From Paenibacillus polymyxa M1 (GTDB taxonomy: Bacteria; Bacillota; Bacilli; Paenibacillales; Paenibacillaceae), in the NCBI RefSeq assembly GCF_000237325.1, contig NC_017542.1, positions 3,196,501 to 3,260,500 on the forward strand: a DNA stretch of 64,000 nt, written 5' to 3'. The notes beneath the pieces are model-generated. The model had not been told where the DNA came from, made no database searches, and was given only the letters and a program-made list of their open reading frames with translations. Both the position numbers and the translations under genes were made by a program. Positions 58,007 through 64,000 of this stretch are shown piece by piece. Each line of letters starts with the position of its first letter. Positions within the stretch are counted from its first letter, which is position 1.

Positions 58007-59124
58007 TTTTCTACCACCTTTCTACCGTTAACGGCTGGACGAAGTTGTTCAATGAAGGCTTCCAACATATCCAAACTTTCAGACAACCGTTTCTTTTCAG
58101 AGCTACTTGCACTGCCTATTGCCCCCAACATGAACGAAGTAATTCCAACCTTTTGCAGAAACTGTTTCACATGGATACTCACTTGGATCGTGTTGCTGTC
58201 CGCTTCAAAGCGAAGCCTCTTCATTTGAGCAGCGGCCTCCTGTTCGTTGAAGTCGTCTGGCTTCTGGAGTTTGATACTCTCAAGTTCTTCTTTAGCTCTT
58301 TGGTAGCCACTCTTCAATTGTTCAACTTTTAAACGTTCTTTTTCCAAATCATCATTGAGTTTGTTTTTCCAATATTCATCGCGTTGCTTGAGCTGTGCTT
58401 CTGCCTCTTTTTCCTTTTGACGAATGAAAATGCCCGTTTCTTCCTCATGACGCTCAACAGCCGCAGATATGGCATCCTCAAGTTGATCCGCAGGAATGGC
58501 ATCTTTGTACTGTCTTTGTAACTCAATCTTGTCCCGCTCTGCCAGCTCTGCTCTTTCCTCTGCCTCACGCACAGCAGCTTCGAGCCGAGCTTTGGTTTCT
58601 ACAAATGCCTTGTGAGTGCTGATCAAACCTTCATCAAGCTGTTGAATGATTTCAGGAGTAGCATTTTCCGCAATAAACTTCGCTTTGTCATACTGCCTAC
58701 CGGAACCAAAGCCTGCTTGATCCGCTACAATGTCCCGTACTTGTCCGGTTGGTTGGTCAGGTAAATTTTCCTTGCCGCCAACCATCCGTTCTCTGGCCTT
58801 TAGACGTTCAACCTCCTCCAATCTCCGCGCCCACTCGACTCGCTCGCTAAACGTGAATTCCTTGCGATGTTCGTTTTCGCTGATCTCAAGCTGTAGTTGA
58901 TGTTCAAAATCCTTTATTTCCATAACTCTTACCGTCACTTCTGAGCGTCCAAGGAACTGGTGCGCTCTCAACCGCCGTTCTCCAGCAATCAACTGATAAT
59001 CCGGTGTTACTACAATAGGATTAATAAGTCCGTTTTGTTCTATATCCTGGGCCAATTCTTCTATTCCCCCAAAGTCCTTGCGGATACGATCACTGACTTT
59101 GATTTTGCTGATACCAATTTGCAA
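58003..59124 (-). CDS. ParB-like protein with long coiled coil
   Basis: A 373-residue protein: ParB/Spo0J N-domain (about 1-95; GLINPIVVTPDYQLIAGERR and ENEHRKEFTFSERVEWA), an HTH part (about 95-160; VADQAGFGSG) and a coiled coil (about 180-310). There is no ParA, so partition is unlikely; phage ParB-like proteins often act in replication or as CTPase/nuclease factors. TTG start after AAAGGAG. Confidence 0.85.
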   Translation of the reverse strand: MQIGISKIKVSDRIRKDFGGIEELAQDIEQNGLINPIVVTPDYQLIAGERRLRAHQFLGRSEVTVRVMEIKDFEHQLQLEISENEHRKEFTFSERVEWARRLEEVERLKARERMVGGKENLPDQPTGQVRDIVADQAGFGSGRQYDKAKFIAENATPEIIQQLDEGLISTHKAFVETKARLEAAVREAEERAELAERDKIELQRQYKDAIPADQLEDAISAAVERHEEETGIFIRQKEKEAEAQLKQRDEYWKNKLNDDLEKERLKVEQLKSGYQRAKEELESIKLQKPDDFNEQEAAAQMKRLRFEADSNTIQVSIHVKQFLQKVGITSFMLGAIGSASSSEKKRLSESLDMLEAFIEQLRPAVNGRKVVEK

Positions 59125-59331
59125 GTTGATTCTCCTTTCTTTACATCCCCTCTGTGATAAAATGTAAGTTGTTGTAGCTTTATCAATTCATTAAAGAAAA
59201 GAGATGCTATCTTGTAAAGATACTCTCGCTATTTTTTTAATAGAGTAGAATGCTTACATTCTTTAAATCATGCAGTCAGTTATCCAGTTGTTCTATATTG
59301 GGTGTAGTCATTTAGTTTTGTTCTCCTTTCT

Positions 59332-59598
59332 TTAATAAGATTGTTCCAATAACCAATTTTCCAAGAACTCACGCGTTTCTCTCGCAGGAAAATACCATTT
59401 GCTCCCTACTTTCCGTTTCGGAAATCCTGGATGATAGAAAAATTGTTCTTGTATAAAGTTCCAACTCATACATGTACGACGCTTTAATTCAGCCGCATCC
59501 CAAAATACGTACTCCACATCAGCTTCTTTTAAAACCTCCGCTATCTTCGATTTGACCAGTTGAAAGGCTTCTTTTTCGTCAACGCTGACTGACAACAT
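59332..59598 (-). CDS. DUF771-like HTH protein, possible excisionase
   Basis: An 88-residue protein of the DUF771 type (WDAAELKRRTCMSWNFIQEQF, FPKRKVGSKWYFPARETREFLENW), a MerR-like winged helix near phage lysogeny genes. Many phage excisionases share this fold and place. It is the third gene from the early promoter. TAAGGAGG lies ahead of the ATG. Confidence 0.7.
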   Translation of the reverse strand: MLSVSVDEKEAFQLVKSKIAEVLKEADVEYVFWDAAELKRRTCMSWNFIQEQFFYHPGFPKRKVGSKWYFPARETREFLENWLLEQSY

Positions 59599-59610
59599 GT
59601 TTATCCCTCC

Positions 59611-59823
59611 TTAATTGTTGTTTTCTTTTAATTTCTTAGGAACCAGCTTGATCTCTAATCCCAAAGCATCGCAGGCTTTTCTAAGCGTGGTTTCGTTCCA
59701 CCGACGACTTCCATTTAGCAAATTGTGCATGTACTGCGGGGAACACCCAACTAAATGAGCTAAATCAGAAGGATTTAATCCTTTTTCATTTATAAGTGGC
59801 CTCATTTGTTCAGAAACCTTCAT
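59611..59823 (-). CDS. Cro-like repressor
   Basis: A 70-residue HTH protein (GLNPSDLAHLVGCSPQYMHNLLN at about 15-37), first gene of the early minus-strand operon and divergent from the CI-like gene. GGAGGTGATG ahead of the ATG. Acts at the operators between 59870 and 60005. Confidence 0.85.
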   Translation of the reverse strand: MKVSEQMRPLINEKGLNPSDLAHLVGCSPQYMHNLLNGSRRWNETTLRKACDALGLEIKLVPKKLKENNN

Positions 59824-59886
59824 TTCATCACCTCCGTTGAAATAATATTAATCCATTTGATTAATTAAATCAAACGTAAAATTAAT

Positions 59887-60005
59887 CAAATAGATTCAAA
59901 TAGAAGCATTTTAGATTATTATCCATATAGTTTAATATATATGCTCAATTTTTCGCCTATTTGCTTCTTTTTAATCTATTTGCTGTTTGTATTTTAATCT
60001 ATTTG
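59887..60005. promoter_or_regulatory. Lysogeny switch operators
   Basis: The 10-bp word AATCTATTTG occurs at 59973-59982 and 59996-60005, 23 bp apart, and its reverse complement CAAATAGATT at 59887-59896, with a partial copy next to it. They lie between the divergent CI-like and Cro-like genes. Confidence 0.75.
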
Positions 60006-60053
60006 TTGATATCATTAATTCATCAATTAGTTTAAAAGGAGCGGTCACAGGAC

Positions 60054-60443
60054 ATGTCTAGTTATCCTAACCGGATAAGAGAGATTAGAAAATCACAAAA
60101 GAAATCAGGAGTACAAGTAGCTGAATTTTTAGGAATTACCCCTCAATTTCTATACAATATCGAAAAAGGAAGCCGAACTTTAAATACTGAGGTAGCTTCA
60201 AAATTAGCCGAGTATTTTGATGTAACCGTAGATTACCTTCTTGGCCGTACAGAAGCCGAAAAAGATGATCGCCAATATCCAGAGTGGGCCACGTCAAAGG
60301 ACATTCGGGATTTTAAAACAATACTTGAAGAAGATGCGCCGGTAATGTTCGATGGCGTACCAATCTCAGAAGACGACAAAGAAAAAATTAAACGGGTCAT
60401 GGAAGCTATGTTCTGGGATGCTAAAAAGAACAAAAAAGATTAA
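60054..60443 (+). CDS. CI-like repressor
   Basis: A 129-residue protein: XRE HTH at about 15-40 (SGVQVAEFLGITPQFLYNIEKG), RTLNTEVASKLAEYF, then a short C-terminal helical part (about 70-129) without LexA-like peptidase or ImmA pair. Induction must therefore use another route. AAAGGAGCG ahead of the ATG. Confidence 0.88.
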   Translation: MSSYPNRIREIRKSQKKSGVQVAEFLGITPQFLYNIEKGSRTLNTEVASKLAEYFDVTVDYLLGRTEAEKDDRQYPEWATSKDIRDFKTILEEDAPVMFDGVPISEDDKEKIKRVMEAMFWDAKKNKKD

Positions 60444-60524
60444 TTGTTTTGAATGAAATAGCTTTCCTAAATATTCACTTTGCGCTTTCACCGCTGCGAG
60501 GCGGTTTCACATACACAAAAAACG

Positions 60525-60536
60525 GAACATTTGTTC
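60525..60536 (+). promoter_or_regulatory. LexA-like box upstream of the integrase
   Basis: GAACATTTGTTC, a near-palindrome with the GAACN4GTTC core, 16 bp before the start codon and overlapping the leader. A GC hairpin (CCGCTGCGAGGCGG) precedes it. Whether LexA binds is untested. Confidence 0.4.
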
Positions 60537-60552
60537 TATTGGAGGAATAATC

Positions 60553-61740
60553 ATGGCAAACTTTAAAAGATTAAAGAGTGGTTGGCGGTATCGGTTAAAG
60601 TACACCGATCCGTTTACACAGCAACAAAAGGAGAAGTCAGAACGGGGATTCCGTACAAAACCGGAAGCAGAGTTAGCTGCAGCAGAATTTTTAAAGAGAA
60701 TAAAACAAGGTTACGAACAGATTGACATGCCTCTCGTCGATTATATAGAAAGTTGGATCATCAACTATAAAAAAGGAGATGTTAGAAAAAACACACTTAA
60801 ACAACATATGAACAATCTAAAAACACACATTAAGCCTTATTTTAAACAATTAATGATAAAAGATTTAAAACCAGATATGTACCAAAAATTTTTAGATGCT
60901 TGTTTAGAAAAAGGCTTAAGCCGAAGAACAGTCGAAATAATTAACTCAACAGTTTACAGTGCTTTAGAACTCGCAGTAATTCAAGGAAAGTTAGAACGTA
61001 ATCCTTGCATAGGATCAATTATTAAGGGAGAGAGGAAACAAAAAACTATTGATTTCATTGATTCTGAGGATATTCCTCGTTTTCTTTATACAGCAAGAGG
61101 ATATGGTTATATATACTGGATATTTTTCAAAGTGCTGTTGGAGACTGGCATGCGTAAAGGTGAAGCCGCTGCTTTAAAGTGGTCTGATATTAATTTTAAG
61201 GAGAAAAAAATTCACATTAATGAAACTTTGGATTTCCAACCTGATAACGAGGACGAGCTATTCGGGGAAACAAAAACATTCAAATCAAAACGAACAATCA
61301 GTGTAAGTACATCTCTAATCAACGATCTAAAGTATCATGCTAGTTGGCAGAACCAGAATAAAATTAATCTCGGAGAAACAATGTACCGACATGATTTAAA
61401 TCTCGTTCTATGTAGAAATGACGGACGTCCTATGCCGAAGTCAACACTATTTAACGCATTTAAGCGTATCTTGAAGCGCGCTAGTCTCGATGGAGTTTTA
61501 CGTATCCATTCTCTTCGTCACACTTACGCAGTGCTCATGCTTGAAGCTGGAGCCGATATAAAGTTTGTCCAGGAGCAGCTTGGTCATGGTAGTGTGCAGA
61601 TTACATCTGATGTATACGCACACATTTCTAAAAAGTTAGAGAAACGTAACATAGACAGATATGAGGAATACACAAGCAAAATTCTCGACTCAAACAATTT
61701 TAAGTCGGGGGACATTTGGGGGACACCCCAGAAGAATTAA
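60553..61740 (+). CDS. int: Tyrosine site-specific integrase
   Basis: A 395-residue integrase: AP2-like arm-binding domain (about 1-55), SAM-like core-binding domain (60-160) and catalytic domain with Arg201 (ETGMRKGEAA), HSLRH (His319, Arg322), His345 (LGHGS) and Tyr355. It converges on glnA, and its 3' end overlaps two GGGGGAC arm sites. GGAGGAAT ahead of the ATG. Confidence 0.96.
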   Translation: MANFKRLKSGWRYRLKYTDPFTQQQKEKSERGFRTKPEAELAAAEFLKRIKQGYEQIDMPLVDYIESWIINYKKGDVRKNTLKQHMNNLKTHIKPYFKQLMIKDLKPDMYQKFLDACLEKGLSRRTVEIINSTVYSALELAVIQGKLERNPCIGSIIKGERKQKTIDFIDSEDIPRFLYTARGYGYIYWIFFKVLLETGMRKGEAAALKWSDINFKEKKIHINETLDFQPDNEDELFGETKTFKSKRTISVSTSLINDLKYHASWQNQNKINLGETMYRHDLNLVLCRNDGRPMPKSTLFNAFKRILKRASLDGVLRIHSLRHTYAVLMLEAGADIKFVQEQLGHGSVQITSDVYAHISKKLEKRNIDRYEEYTSKILDSNNFKSGDIWGTPQKN

Positions 61741-61763
61741 TAAACTCCTCTGAAACGTCCCCC
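61707..61763. other. Right integrase arm-type sites
   Basis: GGGGGAC at 61707-61713 and 61718-61724 and GTCCCCC at 61757-61763. The first two lie within the last codons of the integrase. Confidence 0.7.
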
Positions 61764-61807
61764 ATTACAACTCCCAAAAAAACCGCATACTCACAGGTTT
61801 TTATCTA

Positions 61808-63136
61808 TTAATAAAGCGTCAGATATTGATCACGTTCCCACTGGTGAACCTGTGTTCTGTACATATCCCATTCAATTTCCTTAAGCTCATAGAAGTAAGC
61901 CAGAGCATGATCACCCAGTGCGTCAGAGATCACCTCGCTCCGAATAAGCTCAGACAGAGCTTCTTTCAGGTCTGCAGGCAGACTAGGAATGCCTTCTTCA
62001 ATTCGCTCTTCCTCGGACATCACGTAGATGTTGCGATCGATTGGGGCTGGCAAAGCCATCTGACGTTTGATACCATCCAAACCTGCTCTCAGCATTACAG
62101 CCAAGGCTAGATAAGGATTCGCTGCCGGGTCAGGGTTCCGAACTTCGACGCGAGTGCTCAGGCCACGAGATGCGGGGATCCGAATCATCGGACTCCGATT
62201 GCTTGCAGACCAAGCAACATAACAAGGCGCTTCATAACCTGGTACGAGACGTTTGTAGGAATTTACTGTTGGATTCGTGATCGCTGCCATTGCACGTGCA
62301 TGTTTAAGAATACCTGCCATATAGTGGCGAGCTGTCTGGCTTAATCCGAGTTCATCCGTCTCATCATAAAATACGTTTTCATTGTCCTTAAACAACGATT
62401 GGTTGCAGTGCATACCGGAACCATTCACGCCGAACAAAGGTTTTGGCATAAAGGTTGCATGCAAACCATGCTGACGAGCAATGGTCTTAACAACGAGCTT
62501 GAACGTTTGAATCTGATCGGCAGCTTTAACTGCATCTGCATATTTAAAGTCAATCTCATGCTGACCAGGTGCGACCTCATGGTGGGATGCTTCAATTTCG
62601 AAGCCCATCTCTTCAAGCTTAAGAACAATTTCACGACGGCAGTTCTCACCCAGATCCATTGGAGCCAGGTCAAAATATCCGCCTTGGTCATTCAGTTCTG
62701 TGGTTGGATCGCCTTTTTCATCGGTTTTGAACAAGAAGAATTCAGGTTCTGGTCCGACATTCATCGAAGTGTATCCCATTTCTTCAGCTTCCTTAAGTAC
62801 ACGTTTCAAGATCCCCCGCGGGTCACCTGCAAATGGAGAGCCGTCTGGCTTGTAAATATCGCAGATCAAACGAGCTACACGATCTGAGGTTACCCATGGG
62901 AATACAACCCAAGTGTCCAAATCTGGATATAAGTACATGTCAGATTCTTCGATACGTACATAGCCTTCTATGGAAGAACCGTCAAACATCATTTTGTTAT
63001 CCAAAGCTTTTTCCAGCTGGCTAACAGGAATTTCAACGTTCTTAATGGTGCCCAGCAAATCTGTAAACTGCAAACGAATAAAACGAACATTTTCTTCTTT
63101 CGCAATCCTAATGATATCTTCTCTGGTATAACTCAC
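61808..63136 (-). CDS. glnA: Glutamine synthetase type I
   Basis: A 442-residue GSI of the Gram-positive feedback-inhibited type: [30 protein letters not shown] and the full metal and ATP loops are present; there is no Klebsiella-type adenylylation Tyr region. It makes glutamine from glutamate and ammonia and signals nitrogen through GlnR. The prophage supplies the last codons without changing the protein. Second gene of the glnRA operon. Confidence 0.97.
   Translation of the reverse strand: MSYTREDIIRIAKEENVRFIRLQFTDLLGTIKNVEIPVSQLEKALDNKMMFDGSSIEGYVRIEESDMYLYPDLDTWVVFPWVTSDRVARLICDIYKPDGSPFAGDPRGILKRVLKEAEEMGYTSMNVGPEPEFFLFKTDEKGDPTTELNDQGGYFDLAPMDLGENCRREIVLKLEEMGFEIEASHHEVAPGQHEIDFKYADAVKAADQIQTFKLVVKTIARQHGLHATFMPKPLFGVNGSGMHCNQSLFKDNENVFYDETDELGLSQTARHYMAGILKHARAMAAITNPTVNSYKRLVPGYEAPCYVAWSASNRSPMIRIPASRGLSTRVEVRNPDPAANPYLALAVMLRAGLDGIKRQMALPAPIDRNIYVMSEEERIEEGIPSLPADLKEALSELIRSEVISDALGDHALAYFYELKEIEWDMYRTQVHQWERDQYLTLY
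61812..61840. other. Right attachment site inside glnA
   Basis: The 29 bp are identical to 5167-5195 and encode the C-terminus of GlnA. Sequence to the left (stop codon and beyond) is phage DNA. A weak AAAAACC/GGTTTTT hairpin (about 61779-61802) may act as the new glnA terminator. Confidence 0.95.
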
Positions 63137-63251
63137 ACTAACCTCTCCCTTTCTGTAACGACTATATGCAAATCGGCTGTATCATAAATGACTTAAATGA
63201 TGAGACCGTTTTTAAGTAGAATAAACTTATGCCAAAAGGTAAGCCACAGCA

Positions 63252-63665
63252 TTATCTTTTGTTGAAAAACCGTGATAATTCGCCTTGGATCAAAGATACC
63301 TGTCCTGGTCTTTTGCCTGCAACAAGTTGTTGCTTCAACAAACGATGAAGCTGAGTGTCGGACATTTCACGGCGTTTGACTTCCGTATCTGCAGTAATAA
63401 CTGTAGCTTCCTCCGATTCCTTGGTAACCGGATTCATGACTTGTTTAATTCCTGCAATGTTTACACCCTTCTCGATCAACGCCTTAATTTCGAGCAGACG
63501 CTCTACATCATTAAATGAAAAAAGTCGTTGGTTACCTGATGTACGGGCAGGAACTATCAAATTATGCTGCTCATAATAACGAATCTGACGTGCTGACAAG
63601 TCCGTTAGCTTCATGACAATACCTATTGGAAACAAGGCCATATTTCTGCGAATTTCGTCGCCCAT
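63252..63665 (-). CDS. glnR: Nitrogen regulator GlnR, MerR family
   Basis: A 137-residue MerR-type repressor: ALFPIGIVMKLTDLSARQIRYYEQHNLI is the winged helix (written here in part: LSARQIRYYEQ), followed by a dimer helix and a C-terminal tail that senses feedback-inhibited GlnA. It represses glnRA under nitrogen excess. Directly upstream of glnA with a 115-bp gap. Confidence 0.95.
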   Translation of the reverse strand: MGDEIRRNMALFPIGIVMKLTDLSARQIRYYEQHNLIVPARTSGNQRLFSFNDVERLLEIKALIEKGVNIAGIKQVMNPVTKESEEATVITADTEVKRREMSDTQLHRLLKQQLVAGKRPGQVSLIQGELSRFFNKR

Positions 63666-63701
63666 TTGTCATCAACCTTCCAGTGATCTATTATTCACCT
63701 T

Positions 63702-63753
63702 ATTGTACATTTAGCTGATGCAAAGTGTCAATGATATGTTAGAAAAACTCACA
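63702..63753 (-). promoter_or_regulatory. glnRA promoter and GlnR box
   Basis: TGTTAGAAAAACTCACA (63737-63753) fits the GlnR/TnrA consensus TGTNAN7TNACA exactly. It lies just upstream of TTGACA (63731-63726), 18 bp, TACAAT (63707-63702) on the minus strand. GlnR binding there would autoregulate the operon. Confidence 0.9.
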
Positions 63754-64000
63754 ATAATTTACGTTCTTTCATCGTTTGCAGAGCCATAAGTACTCCATAT
63801 TTGACATGAGAGTAGGTTAAGCCCCCTTGCATGTAACCAATATAAGGCTCTCGAATCGGAGCATCTGCGGATAATTCCAAACTTCCACCTTGTATGAATG
63901 TACCTGCTGCCATAATAACCGGATGCTCATAACCCGGCATATCCCACGGCTCTGGCACCACATGGCTATCCACGGCGGCTGCGCGCTGAATGCCCTGTAC
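63749..64000 (-). CDS. ynbB: YnbB-like PLP enzyme, C-terminal part
   Basis: The last 83 or so residues of a methionine gamma-lyase-like/aluminium-resistance family protein (HVVPEPWDMPGYEHPVIMA, FIQGGSLELSADAP, PYIGYMQGGLTYSHVKYG). The gene runs off the window at 64000. ynbB upstream of glnR-glnA is the usual order in bacilli and paenibacilli. Its stop overlaps the GlnR box. Confidence 0.9.
   Translation of the reverse strand, partial: VQGIQRAAAVDSHVVPEPWDMPGYEHPVIMAAGTFIQGGSLELSADAPIREPYIGYMQGGLTYSHVKYGVLMALQTMKERKLL

Larger units (their letters stand above)
5167..61840. mobile_element. Complete siphovirus-type prophage integrated in the 3' end of glnA
   Basis: The element is bounded by 29-bp identical direct repeats at 5167-5195 and 61812-61840 that both encode the C-terminus of glutamine synthetase. 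It holds an integrase and repressor at the right end, replication genes, terminase, portal, protease/scaffold, capsid, tail chaperones, tape measure, tail tip, holins, endolysin and an accessory region at the left end. Nearly all genes run on the minus strand; single plus-strand genes look like inserted cargo. All structural and replication frames that I can read are open, so it may be functional. Attachment-site assignment is read from the sequence; inducibility is inference. Confidence 0.95.

Noticed and set aside
58003..59124. ParB-like gene as part of a plasmid-type partition system
   Set aside because: There is no ParA gene or parS-like repeat set nearby and the element is integrated, so I keep a replication or accessory role.
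59132..59331. Eleven-codon leader peptide (MTTPNIEQLDN) upstream of the ParB-like gene
   Set aside because: It has AAAGGAG upstream but is too short to support from one sequence; it may regulate the ParB-like gene or be chance.

Overview
The window comes from a Gram-positive firmicute, most likely Paenibacillus. At the right edge lies the usual order ynbB (partial), glnR, glnA with a textbook GlnR box. The rest is almost entirely prophage. I saw no tRNA, rRNA or CRISPR array.

A 29-bp perfect direct repeat (5167-5195 and 61812-61840) bounds a complete siphovirus-type prophage of about 56.6 kb. It is integrated into the last codons of glnA. The right copy keeps glnA intact. The left copy is the displaced chromosomal glnA tail ([14 protein letters not shown]) with what looks like the original glnA terminator beside it. 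Clusters of GGGGGAC sit inside both ends and look like integrase arm sites.

Layout of the prophage, transcribed mainly right to left. 59.3-61.7 kb: integrase, CI-like repressor, operator repeats, Cro-like and DUF771-like genes. 49.7-59.1 kb: ParB-like protein, ORF6C protein, small zinc proteins, DnaD-like initiator, DnaI-like loader, sliding clamp, DUF1064 nuclease, MazG-like protein, and an internal XRE switch with a 20-bp perfect inverted repeat. 42-49.7 kb: small early or middle genes (YopX, lone FtsK-gamma domain, zinc-finger, HNH) interrupted by single plus-strand cargo genes. 17.5-41.5 kb: packaging, head and tail genes. TerS is fused to an FtsK-gamma domain, a scaffold start is nested in the protease gene, a +1 frameshift joins the tail chaperones, and the Dit C-terminal domain looks split over two distant genes. 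15.7-17.5 kb: two holins and an L-alanyl-D-glutamate peptidase endolysin. 5.2-15.7 kb: a lysogenic-conversion region with secreted proteins, a NucA/NucB nuclease, an ATP-dependent DNA ligase, HicAB, a YolD-like protein, a LexA-like winged helix, and an agr-type quorum-sensing operon.

The agr-type operon (6.1-7.8 kb) is the most interesting system. It has four tightly packed genes: a kinase-less membrane receptor-like protein, AgrB, a 48-residue AgrD-like peptide that was not among the obvious reading frames and has Ser where Cys is usual, and a LytTR regulator without a receiver domain. Its promoter overlaps an 11-bp perfect inverted repeat. Several promoters across the element carry LexA/DinR-like boxes, and a palindrome of about 18 bp recurs seven times at gene boundaries.

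Left of the left attachment site (1-5.1 kb) are the decayed remains of a related prophage. It shares a membrane gene, an HNH fragment, a regulator fragment and two flanking repeats with the intact prophage, but carries different cargo between those repeats (alpha/beta hydrolase and a terpene-cyclase-like protein instead of a Nudix hydrolase). This suggests repeated use of the same attachment site and a swap-prone cargo slot.
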